A stretch of 64,000 nucleotides of DNA from an uncultured bacterium (GTDB lineage: Bacteria > Bacillota > Clostridia > Lachnospirales > Lachnospiraceae). This document shows, one piece after another, positions 18,526 to 25,725 of the stretch. How positions within the stretch are numbered: position 1 is the first letter of the stretch; each line of letters opens with the position of its first letter. Location: NCBI GenBank assembly GCA_947651225.1, contig CANSYK010000010.1, positions 1 through 64,000 of the forward strand, written 5' to 3'. Position numbers and translations under genes: made by a program. The notes under the pieces are model-generated. The model worked only from the letters and a program-made list of their open reading frames with translations. It was not told the DNA's origin and did no database searches.

Positions 18526-18783
18526 ATGGATTTTTGGCAAGCATTAGATGAATTGGTTAGACAATCGAAAATAGTAATTGACAGGCCAAAAGGAACGGTG
18601 CATCCTAAATACCCTGATTGGATATATAAGGTTGACTATGGCTATTTAGAAAACACTTCTTCTATGGATGGTGATGGCATTGATGTTTGGGTTGGTACAA
18701 AGGAAGGCAAAAGCATTGATGCTATAATGTGTATAGTTGATTTAATGAAGAAAGATTCTGAAATCAAAATATTAATTGGCTGC
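18526..18783 (+). pseudogene. Inorganic pyrophosphatase-like gene truncated by a MITE
   Basis: The frame starts MDFWQALDELV and contains RPKGTVHPKYPDWIYKVDYGYLENT and GDGIDVWVG, which fits the short inorganic-pyrophosphatase-like proteins of clostridia. After KKDSEIKILIGC (about residue 86) the sequence enters the MITE at 18784, which adds 18 unrelated residues before a stop at 18835-18837. The expected C-terminal 30 or so residues are absent on the far side, so the gene lost its end. Confidence 0.7.
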
Positions 18784-18930
18784 TTCATTCTCACAATCTG
18801 CACTCCCCACTTTGCGCTATATTTGGTTCAAATTTAGTCAATGTAGCCCGCTACACCTCCTAAATTTGAGCCAAATCTCCCACAAAGTGAGAAGCACATC
18901 TTGCAAAAAGCAATTTCCAAACACGCTCTA
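18784..18930 (-). mobile_element. MITE family A, copy 1, left end truncated
   Basis: About 147 bp that match the reverse complement of the element at 23072-23235 almost throughout (TTCATTCTCACAATCTGC through CAATTTCCAAACACGCTCTA). The outer TAGAGCGTG end on the left is missing, while the right end finishes in CTCTA. It breaks the pyrophosphatase-like gene. Confidence 0.85.
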
Positions 18931-18992
18931 GCAGCACTTGCCTTTTTTGATTGCATTTTATTTATTTACAGTTCCTAAAGTTTTCTAAAGTA

Positions 18993-20273
18993 CTATAATT
19001 TAAACAGCTTGGCTCCATGTGCTGGAATAGTTATGGCATCTGTTTTTTGCAGCTCTGCCATTTCACCACTCCACAGTTCTTTTCCTGGATTTTTTTGAAT
19101 TCCATACTGAGAAACAGCTTCCCATGGAATTGGAACTTCGGATTCTTTCTCTTCCAGGTTAAACATTGCCAGATAACCTGCGTTTTCTTTTGTATCCTTA
19201 GAACACCACACAACCTTTTTTTCGCTGCGTTGAATTTGCCGTGCTCCTGCTGAATGGGAAAGAAGCCCTAAAACATCTCTGTTGGTAAGTAGTCCCTTTG
19301 TCCAGTCATCTAAGAGGGTTAAATCAGTTCCAATCATTAATGGGGAACGGAATATACACCACAGTGTCAGCATGGTAATCTGTTCTTCTTTTGTAAAGTT
19401 GCATTGCCATTCATGTCCAAATCCTTTTCCAAGCCGTCCAAGTGTCAGCATATCACAATCCGGGAAACACCCTTCTTGAACATGGGACTGCCAAAGTTCA
19501 CAGCGTTCGAACATTGGCAGAAGGAGTTCCCATTGATCCCAGAAATCATCGGTAATTCTCCACATATTAGCGTATGTCTCATAGTGCCATGCTTCCTCAA
19601 TCTTTGCCGGTCCCGGTGACAGGCTCAGTACAATCGCACGGCCGCATTTTTGGATTGCCTGATAAAGCATCTCTATTTCTTTCTTTGCAGAAGGCATATC
19701 CATTCTGCAGATATCATCGCATTTTACAAAATCAACACCCCATTGGGCGTATAGTTCAAAAAGGGAATCATAATACGCCTGAGCTCCTTCTGCCTCTGGC
19801 CGGACACCATACATATCAGGATTCCAGGAGCAGATATTAGATGGATCTGCAATTTCATTTGCGGTTTTGTCTGTTCCAAGAATTTTTGTATGTGCATGTG
19901 CCGCATTTCTTGGAATGCCACGCATAATATGTATGCCAAATTTTAAGCTCAGATTGTGAATAAATTCTGCCAAGGGCTGAAATCCTTTTCCGTCTTTTGC
20001 AGACGGGAATTTTTGTACACAAGGGAGCAACCTGGAATATTCGTCCATTTCCACTTTCCAAAATGGGATATACTGGTGCTTGTCCCTCTGGCTTCCTGTA
20101 TCATATCCATACCATTCGATATCAATGACAATGTATTCCCAACCGAATTCTTTTAAATGTTCTGCCATATATAAGGCATTTGCTTTTACCTGTTCTTCAT
20201 TTACGGTTGTATCATAATAATCATAACTGTTCCAGCCCATTGGCGGAGTAACTGCAAATTTGTTTTTATCCAT
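18993..20273 (-). CDS. Alpha-galactosidase, glycoside hydrolase family 27
   Basis: 426 residues, no signal peptide, so cytoplasmic. PPMGWNSYDYY opens the catalytic barrel as in GH27. WGVDFVKCDD around residue 186 holds the expected nucleophile aspartate and WRITDDFWDQW around 245 the acid/base aspartate; FRSPLMIGTDL follows. It removes terminal alpha-1,6-galactose from oligosaccharides such as melibiose or raffinose. It is transcribed alone on the minus strand; a TATAAT-like -10 reads at 20341-20336 with a weak -35. Together with the GH36 enzyme at 31616 it gives the organism two unrelated alpha-galactosidases in one window. Confidence 0.9.
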   Translation of the reverse strand: MDKNKFAVTPPMGWNSYDYYDTTVNEEQVKANALYMAEHLKEFGWEYIVIDIEWYGYDTGSQRDKHQYIPFWKVEMDEYSRLLPCVQKFPSAKDGKGFQPLAEFIHNLSLKFGIHIMRGIPRNAAHAHTKILGTDKTANEIADPSNICSWNPDMYGVRPEAEGAQAYYDSLFELYAQWGVDFVKCDDICRMDMPSAKKEIEMLYQAIQKCGRAIVLSLSPGPAKIEEAWHYETYANMWRITDDFWDQWELLLPMFERCELWQSHVQEGCFPDCDMLTLGRLGKGFGHEWQCNFTKEEQITMLTLWCIFRSPLMIGTDLTLLDDWTKGLLTNRDVLGLLSHSAGARQIQRSEKKVVWCSKDTKENAGYLAMFNLEEKESEVPIPWEAVSQYGIQKNPGKELWSGEMAELQKTDAITIPAHGAKLFKL

Positions 20274-20391
20274 TCTTATACCTGGCCTTTCTTAATTTTT
20301 TAATGCTCTTTTCAAAATTGAGAAAGCATGAATTGATTATAACAAATTAAAATATAAAATGGAATTAATTCGTAATAACTTTATCCAAAGC

Positions 20392-20838
20392 TTACAGAAG
20401 GACAGAGAAAACCGCCCTTTGTACTTTTGCTAGTAAGGCATCCTGCAAGACTTTTGAAAAGTTGATGCTTTTTTCCTCATAAAGAGTATTCAGCCACATG
20501 GGGATGCTTAAAGCCTTTTTGACTGCCTTATCGCTGTGCTGCCTTGCGTATTCGGTCATATCCACCAGTACCATATTGACGAAAGCACTATCCGCAGCAG
20601 ATTCCATTTCAAAATCTTTCAGAACGGCAACAGTATTGATTTTGCTTAATGCACTGGGAGCAGGGAGGGATTCACCGTCACGCAGAGCGGTAAACAGATA
20701 CAGATCGCAGGCATCTTGAGCCATGCGCATGGCATCTGCCACATTATCCCCAAAGGTTGCAAGATTTCCCAAATCAGGGAGAAGGATCGATATTTTACCC
20801 TCTTCCTCATAGAAAACAGCCGGGTACACATAATTCAT
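20392..20838 (-). CDS. hicB: HicB-family antitoxin, partner toxin decayed
   Basis: 148 residues. NYVYPAVFYEEEGKISILLPDLGNLATFGD is the HicB fold and SIPMWLNTLYEEKSINFSKVLQDAL the C-terminal DNA-binding region, closely similar to the orphan HicB at 13829. AAGGAAAGGAG lies at a good distance from the start. Immediately upstream on the same strand is a short relic of hicA (20890-20981), so this was a hicAB pair. Two palindromes upstream (21011-21067) are likely operators. The C-terminal residues AVFSVLL are atypical and may result from a changed 3' end. Confidence 0.8.
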   Translation of the reverse strand: MNYVYPAVFYEEEGKISILLPDLGNLATFGDNVADAMRMAQDACDLYLFTALRDGESLPAPSALSKINTVAVLKDFEMESAADSAFVNMVLVDMTEYARQHSDKAVKKALSIPMWLNTLYEEKSINFSKVLQDALLAKVQRAVFSVLL

Positions 20839-20889
20839 AAATCATTGCTCCTTTCCTTGTAATCTATATTATTTACAAGGGGCAGGAGT

Positions 20890-20981
20890 TTATTGCAGCC
20901 CCGCCTGCTTGAGTATGGATTTAACAATACTTTTCGGGATGCCGCATCCTTTAGCATCCGGTCGGCTTCTCTGAATCTCAT
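20890..20981 (-). pseudogene. hicA: Remnant of hicA toxin with internal deletion
   Basis: Read on the minus strand from ATG 20981: MRFREADRMLKDA, typical of HicA N termini. In a shifted frame comes GIPKSIVKSILKQAGLQ and a stop at 20892-20890, typical of HicA C termini. About 25-30 residues between them, including the catalytic histidine region, are deleted. The ribosome binding site GGAGGAAAC upstream remains. Loss of the toxin with retention of the antitoxin is the viable direction of decay. Confidence 0.8.
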
Positions 20982-21010
20982 GTATGTTTCCTCCTTACAA
21001 TTATATAGTG

Positions 21011-21067
21011 ACACGTATTTTACGTGTTATCAAGAGAAACACACAAAAATTATACGTATTTTACGTA
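21011..21067. promoter_or_regulatory. Paired palindromic operators upstream of hicAB
   Basis: ACACGTATTTTACGTGT at 21011-21027 and TACGTATTTTACGTA at 21053-21067 are two near-identical palindromes with centres 41 bp apart, close to four helical turns. On the minus strand they lie just upstream of the hicA relic, around a TATAAT-like box. They are the natural binding sites for HicB. Confidence 0.65.
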
Positions 21068-21140
21068 GATATTATATGTAGATACCGGGAAAGTATGCAG
21101 ACTGGCAGCATGAAAGACGAAAATTTCTACCACAAGTAGA

Positions 21141-21169
21141 ATGACAACTTCCGTTTTTTGTGATATAGT
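21141..21169 (+). promoter_or_regulatory. Sigma-A promoter upstream of rtcB region
   Basis: ATGACA (21141-21146), 17-bp spacer, TATAGT (21164-21169). It would start a transcript near 21176 that runs through a structured region to the terminator at 21453. Confidence 0.55.
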
Positions 21170-21175
21170 ATGATA

Positions 21176-21453
21176 TAGATCAAAGTAAAAGCGATGGCAG
21201 CAATCCATCGGGAAAGGAAAGAATCATGTTTACAGTAAATTTCGCTAACTCTTATATAAGTGAACAGTATTCAAAAGCCCTGCTCAGTGCGAAAAGCGAA
21301 CAGAGCCTATTTCGTGTATTCTTATATAGGGTAAGCAGAAATCGAAAACGAACATGGATATTATAGATTAGTGTCAGACAGTTAGTTGTGGCAATATAAT
21401 ATATGGATTTCGTAAACCGCTTATCTTGGTGTATAGGATGAGCGGTTTTTTTT
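21176..21453 (+). ncRNA. Candidate structured RNA (or leader) ahead of rtcB
   Basis: The region between a promoter and an intrinsic terminator has little coding appeal but clear structure: a CGATGG/CCATCG hairpin at 21192-21210, and a long imperfect stem joining about 21236-21256 (TTTCGCTAACTCTTATATAAG) to about 21326-21344 (CTTATATAGGGTAAGCAGAAA). A 46-codon reading frame from ATG 21226 with AAAGGA upstream overlaps it, so a small peptide is the alternative. A second -10 box, TATAAT at 21395-21400, lies just before the terminator. I know of no named RNA class that fits. Confidence 0.4.
21415..21453 (+). terminator. Strong intrinsic terminator/attenuator before rtcB
   Basis: AACCGCTTATC (21415-21425) pairs with GATGAGCGGTT (21437-21447), 11 bp with one wobble, followed by eight T residues. 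It sits 31 bases before the rtcB start, so it either ends the upstream RNA or attenuates rtcB. Confidence 0.8.
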
Positions 21454-21484
21454 GTTCACATCAAAAGAAAGGAAGGAAAATGTT

Positions 21485-22687
21485 ATGTTTGAGATCAAGG
21501 GCAAAGTAAATACGGCGTTTTGCTATGCGAAAGTAGTAGAGGATGAAGCAATCGAGCAGATTCGCAGAATGTGTGACTATGAATTTACAGAAGACAGCCA
21601 TATTGCAATTATGCCTGACGTGCATGCTGGAAAAGGCTGCACGATTGGTACGACAATGACGCTTCATAATAAAGCGGTGCCTAACATTGTCGGGGTAGAT
21701 TTGGGGTGTGGAATGTATACTGTCAACATTGGGAAAGAAGATATTGATTTGGAAAAGCTTGATGAAGCGGCACATTATGTACCATCAGGGAAACATGTCT
21801 GGGAAGGCAGGATGGAGCGTTTTGATTTAACAGGACTTCGCTGTTACAGAAGTCTGAAAAATACAAAGTATCTTGAGAGAAGTCTTGGAACGCTTGGCGG
21901 AGGAAATCATTTTATAGAAGTGGACGAGGCAGCAGATGAAACCAGGTATTTGGTGATTCATACTGGTAGTAGAAATCTGGGAAAACAGGTGGCAGAAATA
22001 TATCAGCAATTAGCGGTTGAACTCCATTCTGGTAAGGAGGAGTATTTCCAGAAAAGAGATGCATTAATTGCTGAATATAAGGCTGTAGGACGCAGGAAAG
22101 AGATTCAGGCTGCGTTAAAGGAACTTACATGGGAGAGCAAAGAGTGCTTGATTCCTGATGATTTATGTTATTTATATGGAACATATTTTGAGGATTATTT
22201 ACATGATGTGGAAATTTGTCAGCGTTTTGCAAGAAGAAACCGTGAGCGTATTGCGGAAGTTATTTTTGAACAAACAGGTATTACAGCGGGGGAGGCGTTC
22301 CATACAATCCATAATTATATTGACACCGATGAAATGATTTTAAGAAAAGGGGCAATTGCAGCTCACAATGGAGAGAAAGTGTTGATTCCGATTAATATGA
22401 AGGATGGAAGTGTTCTTGCTGTAGGAAAAGGAAATGCAGATTGGAACTATTCTGCACCGCATGGGGCAGGAAGAGTAATGTCACGTACTAAGGCAAAAGA
22501 AGCTCTTAGTATGGAGGAATACAAAAGTGTTATGGAAGGAGTATATACAACTTCTGTTAATGAAGCAACATTAGATGAAGCACCGATGGCATATAAATCC
22601 CTTGAAGATATTATTGATGTAATCAGAGAATCGGTGGATGTAATTGATGTTATGAAACCAATTTATAATTTTAAGGCTTCGGAGTAG
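21485..22687 (+). CDS. rtcB: RNA-splicing ligase RtcB
   Basis: 400 residues, the short bacterial RtcB form. Signature blocks: PDVHAGKGCTIGTTM, VDLGCGMYTV (metal-binding cysteine), GTLGGGNHF, HTGSRNLGKQ, and SAPHGAGRVMSR with the histidine (about residue 326) that accepts GMP. RtcB uses GTP and manganese to join RNA 3'-phosphate or 2',3'-cyclic phosphate ends to 5'-OH ends; it is the tRNA-exon ligase of archaea and animals and a repair enzyme in bacteria. Start ATG 21485 follows AAGGAAGG. Downstream, with no terminator, are a helix-turn-helix gene and a tRNA-Ser gene whose anticodon loop is interrupted. Confidence 0.95.
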   Translation: MFEIKGKVNTAFCYAKVVEDEAIEQIRRMCDYEFTEDSHIAIMPDVHAGKGCTIGTTMTLHNKAVPNIVGVDLGCGMYTVNIGKEDIDLEKLDEAAHYVPSGKHVWEGRMERFDLTGLRCYRSLKNTKYLERSLGTLGGGNHFIEVDEAADETRYLVIHTGSRNLGKQVAEIYQQLAVELHSGKEEYFQKRDALIAEYKAVGRRKEIQAALKELTWESKECLIPDDLCYLYGTYFEDYLHDVEICQRFARRNRERIAEVIFEQTGITAGEAFHTIHNYIDTDEMILRKGAIAAHNGEKVLIPINMKDGSVLAVGKGNADWNYSAPHGAGRVMSRTKAKEALSMEEYKSVMEGVYTTSVNEATLDEAPMAYKSLEDIIDVIRESVDVIDVMKPIYNFKASE

Positions 22688-22695
22688 TGCAAACC

Positions 22696-22733
22696 CAGAT
22701 GGCTGTCTGTGCTTTTGCAATGACAGCCATCTG
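22696..22733 (+). promoter_or_regulatory. Perfect 12-bp hairpin between rtcB and the HTH gene
   Basis: CAGATGGCTGTC (22696-22707) pairs exactly with GACAGCCATCTG (22722-22733); there is no T run, so termination is unlikely. It may be a processing or binding site in the rtcB mRNA. Confidence 0.6.
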
Positions 22734-22767
22734 ATGTCCTCCAAAGCCGGAACAGGAGGAAAATAAA

Positions 22768-23022
22768 ATGTTTACAGTGCCAACGATTGATATGGACAGA
22801 ACGGGAAAGAGAATAACGGATTTGCGCAAAGAGGCAGGTATGTCAGTAAAAGATTTGCAGGACGTCTTTGGATTTGCAACGCCAAACGCAATATACAAGT
22901 GGCAGCATGGAATTGCAATGCCATCATTAGATAACCTCGTTATTTTGGCTGCGATATTTGATGTGGCTATAGATGATATAATAGTTGTTGGTACCAATGT
23001 GGATGCGCAAATCAGTGCGTGA
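22768..23022 (+). CDS. XRE-family helix-turn-helix regulator
   Basis: 84 residues from ATG 22768 after ACAGGAGG. GKRITDLRKEAGMSVKDLQDVFGFATPNAIYKWQHGIAMPSLDNLVILAAIF is a complete Cro/CI-type helix-turn-helix; the C terminus is a short hydrophobic tail. It lies between rtcB and the interrupted tRNA-Ser, 13 bases before the latter, so it is probably co-transcribed with both. It may regulate rtcB; this is inferred from position only. Confidence 0.8.
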   Translation: MFTVPTIDMDRTGKRITDLRKEAGMSVKDLQDVFGFATPNAIYKWQHGIAMPSLDNLVILAAIFDVAIDDIIVVGTNVDAQISA

Positions 23023-23035
23023 CCTGTTTATTTCT

Positions 23036-23285
23036 GTTTGCGTGTCCGAGTGGTTTATGGTGCCACCCTGCTAGAGCGTGTTTGAAAATTGCTTTTTGCA
23101 AGATGTGCTTCCCGCTTTGTGGGAGATTTGGCTCAAATTTAGGAGGTGTAGCGGGCTACATTGACTAAATTTGGGGCAAATATAGCGCAAAGTGGGGAGG
23201 GCAGATTGTGAGAATGAATTTTCAAACACGCTCTAAGGTGGTGTGCGGTAATACTGCACTGAAGGTTCGAATCCTTCCGCAAACG
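23036..23285 (+). tRNA. serT: tRNA-Ser(GCU), interrupted in the anticodon loop
   Basis: Joining the two halves and removing 162 bp gives an 88-base class II tRNA: acceptor GTTTGCG/CGCAAAC, anticodon arm CCACC-CTGCTAA-GGTGG (anticodon GCT, loop identical to other tRNA-Ser GCU), long variable arm GTGCGG/CTGCAC, T arm GAAGG-TTCGAAT-CCTTC, discriminator G. CCA is not encoded. One weak point is a T-T mismatch at position 10-25 of the D stem. The insertion lies between U36 and A37, with the TA target duplicated. An intrinsic terminator follows. Function depends on whether the insert is removed from the RNA. Confidence 0.9.
23072..23235 (+). mobile_element. MITE family A, complete copy, inserted in tRNA-Ser
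   Basis: Bounded by TA on both sides. The ends TAGAGCGTGTTTGAAAATT and AATTTTCAAACACGCTCTA are perfect inverted repeats, and the interior is itself an imperfect palindrome centred on GTGTAGC-GG-GCTACA, so the transcript folds into one long hairpin. There is no coding capacity. Short palindromic form, GAGCGTG ends and TA duplication fit a Tc1/mariner (IS630-type) driven MITE, but no such transposase is in the window. Other copies: 18784-18930, 43884-43946, and end fragments. Confidence 0.9.
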
Positions 23286-23310
23286 TTATTATAATAGATA
23301 GTAACAAAAA

Positions 23311-23342
23311 AAGACATATAGAGAAATCTATGTGTCTTTTTT
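23311..23342 (+). terminator. Intrinsic terminator after tRNA-Ser
   Basis: AAGACATATAGA (23311-23322) pairs with TCTATGTGTCTT (23327-23338), one wobble, loop GAAA, followed by a T run. It closes the rtcB-HTH-tRNA unit. Confidence 0.8.
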
Positions 23343-23496
23343 GTTATGAAAAGGAAAATAAATGGAACTTGCGATACATATGATGATGAATTTTTTTAAA
23401 ATTTTATAAATTTTGCAACGATTGTGGTTTATGATACGAATATATAATTGAAACCAGGATACAAACACAATCTGGGGAGAGGAAGGAGGTACAGGG

Positions 23497-24042
23497 TTGA
23501 AAGGAAAAGAGCAAAAATGGATTCGGGCGATTCTGTACCATAATTCACAGGATGCGGCGAACAAGCTGGTGACGGCATATTATGATGAAATTTATGCTTA
23601 TGTTTATCGTCAGGTGGGAAATAAGGAGGATGCGCTGGATTTGACACAGGAGGGGTTTATCGCCATGTTACAGTCATTACAGTGCTACAATTCCGGGCTG
23701 GCGGGGTTTCGCACATGGCTTTATCATATTGTGTCCCACAAAGTGATTGATGCCAGACGCAAAGCAAAGACAGAGGTATTATCTTTGGAAGAGATGGAGA
23801 CAGAGGCAGAGGAGCGGGGGGATTTTGCAGAGGAAATGGCAAACCGGGAACTGTTAAAGGAGATTGAGGGGTATGTCAGCGGTTTCGAGCCAGGGATTCA
23901 GGAAATTTACCGGCTTCGTCTGTATGGTGAACAGAGTTTTCCGGAAATTGCGAGGGCAGTCGGGCAGCCGGAGGCGAAAATCAAAGCACAGTATTATCGG
24001 CTGCTGCAAAAAATCAGAAAGGAGTTTAAAGCCTATGGATAA
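23497..24042 (+). CDS. ECF-type RNA polymerase sigma factor (module 1)
   Basis: 181 residues from TTG 23497, placed by GGAAGGAGG upstream. Region 2: AYVYRQVGNKEDALDLTQEGFIAML; region 4: IQEIYRLRLYGEQSFPEIARAVGQPEAKIKAQYYRLLQKIRKEF. It overlaps the next gene by eight bases and starts a four- or five-gene cluster of membrane protein, ABC ATPase and permeases that recurs in paralogous form at 45524-48894. The sigma factor probably drives its own cluster in response to an envelope or peptide stress. Confidence 0.88.
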   Translation: MKGKEQKWIRAILYHNSQDAANKLVTAYYDEIYAYVYRQVGNKEDALDLTQEGFIAMLQSLQCYNSGLAGFRTWLYHIVSHKVIDARRKAKTEVLSLEEMETEAEERGDFAEEMANRELLKEIEGYVSGFEPGIQEIYRLRLYGEQSFPEIARAVGQPEAKIKAQYYRLLQKIRKEFKAYG

Positions 24043-24793
24043 GCAGCAAATTATATTTCCGTCCGAAGAGGAAAAAGAGAAAAGCATTTCTTTCATTGTA
24101 GCGAAAGGGATGCCAAAGCCACATCGTTTTTTCAGGGAACTTTATACAATGTTCCAGGCGGTTGGGTTTCGGGGAATGTTTTTTGGAGTTGGGGACAGCA
24201 TATTTCTGGCGGTATTATGTACCATTTTTAGCCTTTGTGGTTCTGTTCTTTTGATGTATAAGAGTGAAAATGGGATAGTGATTAGTTTATTTTTGGTTTC
24301 CCCATTTTTATATGGAATTGTACAGGCAATGACTACCTGGAAAGACTGGATGACAGGGGTATATGAACAGAAAATGGTATGCCGTTATACGCTGCGCCAG
24401 GTAAATACACTGCGGATGCTGTTTTTTGGCGGCATTTCGGTTGTTCTGTGCATCGGTGGAAGTATGGTGCTTTCTATTGCGGCTCAAAATTGTGTTATTT
24501 TTCTTCGATATCTGGGAATTGCCTTTACTGCCCTGGTACTTTTTGCTGTATTGGATCTGTCTGTCCGGTGGTATTGCAAAACTTTGTTTGGAAACTTTCT
24601 GGCGCCGTTTTTTTGGCTCGTTTTAGGGATTTTTATGCTGCATACAAGTGAGTGGGTGGCATCAGTGTTGATGGGACTTCCAGTCGTTGTATTTTGGATA
24701 TTTGTAGCAGGAGGTGCAGTTGTCTATGTGAGAATGCTGTATCACTGGTATTTTATAAAAAGGGAAGGAGCGTTTTCTTATGTTGTCAATTGA
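24035..24793 (+). CDS. Membrane protein of ECF/ABC module 1
   Basis: 252 residues from ATG 24035, overlapping the sigma gene. A cytosolic N-terminal segment of about 50 residues (EEEKEKSISFIVAKGMPKPHRFFRELY) precedes six predicted membrane segments. The equivalent gene in module 2 (46032) has the same layout, with a longer soluble N terminus. Position suggests an anti-sigma factor or sensor that couples the exporter to the sigma factor; I cannot name a family. The 3' end overlaps the ABC ATPase gene by 14 bases. Confidence 0.65.
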   Translation: MDKQQIIFPSEEEKEKSISFIVAKGMPKPHRFFRELYTMFQAVGFRGMFFGVGDSIFLAVLCTIFSLCGSVLLMYKSENGIVISLFLVSPFLYGIVQAMTTWKDWMTGVYEQKMVCRYTLRQVNTLRMLFFGGISVVLCIGGSMVLSIAAQNCVIFLRYLGIAFTALVLFAVLDLSVRWYCKTLFGNFLAPFFWLVLGIFMLHTSEWVASVLMGLPVVVFWIFVAGGAVVYVRMLYHWYFIKREGAFSYVVN

Positions 24794-25634
24794 GCATGTT
24801 ACAAAAAAATATGGTAATTTTACTGCGTTAGAGGATATTAATCTGACTTTTGAAAATGGTGTTTATGGCCTTTTGGCTCCCAATGGTGCGGGAAAAACGA
24901 CATTGATTAAGTTGTTAGCAACTTTATTATTTCCAACAGAAGGAAATATTTATTGGGAAGGGCAGGATATTCTGGCGATGGGAAGCCGTTATCGGGGATT
25001 GCTTGGATATCTGCCGCAGGAGTTTGGATATTATAAAAATTACAGTCCAGAAAAATTTTTGTATTATATGGCGGCGTTGCAGGGAATTGGGAAAAAAGAG
25101 GCTGCCGATAAAATTGACAGCCTGTTGGAACTGGTTGCTTTAAAAGATGTGCAAAAAAAGAAGTTAAAGCAGTTTTCAGGTGGAATGATACAGCGTGTCG
25201 GTATTGCACAGGCAATGTTAAATGATCCTAAGTTACTGATATTAGACGAGCCAACTGCTGGCCTGGACCACAAAGAACGTGTCCGCTTCCGCAACCTGAT
25301 TCACAGTCTGGCAAAGGACAGGATTGTAATTTTATCCACACATATTGTATCTGATATTGAAACAATTGCCGGGCAGATTATTATGTTTCGGGATCATAAA
25401 ATGTACTGCTGTGATACACCCGCACATATCTGTGAGAAGCTGAAGGGGAAGGTATATGAAATGCCTGCCCAAAATGCAGAAGTGGATGGCATACAAATGT
25501 TGAGTGAAAGGCAGGGGGAAGAGGGGACGGTTCTGCGGTTTTTCAGTGAAAAAGAGGTTGAGGGGGCTGTGCTGGCTGTGCCGACGCTGGAAGATACGTT
25601 TTTGTATATTTACAGAGACAATCCGGTGGCGTAG
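24780..25634 (+). CDS. ABC transporter ATP-binding protein (module 1)
   Basis: 284 residues. Walker A is APNGAGKTT (the usual GPNGAGKTT has G where this has A), then the Q loop in LPQEFGYYKNY, signature FSGGM, Walker B LLILDEPTAGLD and switch histidine in STHIVSD. The C-terminal 80 residues are a small accessory domain, as in bacitracin- or lantibiotic-resistance ATPases. It is about as similar to the ATPase of module 2 (46804) as two close paralogues. It energises export or membrane remodelling by the permeases that follow. Confidence 0.9.
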   Translation: MLSIEHVTKKYGNFTALEDINLTFENGVYGLLAPNGAGKTTLIKLLATLLFPTEGNIYWEGQDILAMGSRYRGLLGYLPQEFGYYKNYSPEKFLYYMAALQGIGKKEAADKIDSLLELVALKDVQKKKLKQFSGGMIQRVGIAQAMLNDPKLLILDEPTAGLDHKERVRFRNLIHSLAKDRIVILSTHIVSDIETIAGQIIMFRDHKMYCCDTPAHICEKLKGKVYEMPAQNAEVDGIQMLSERQGEEGTVLRFFSEKEVEGAVLAVPTLEDTFLYIYRDNPVA

Positions 25635-25725
25635 CCGTGTATATGAAAAATTCGCTTTAAAAGCGTTTCTGTTTCTGAACAGCAATTAAGTAAAAAATGA
25701 CGCAAAGTTTGGTATGGAGGGGAAT

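Noticed and set aside
21226-21366. 46-codon frame ahead of rtcB as a firm gene
   Set aside because: It has an acceptable ribosome binding site, but it overlaps a long inverted repeat and shows no family resemblance; kept only as an alternative to the RNA candidate.
23072-23235. The tRNA insert as a group I or group II intron
   Set aside because: It is only 162 bp, has no recognisable P/Q/R/S or domain V core, is flanked by a TA duplication, and has copies in non-tRNA sites. It is a MITE by form.
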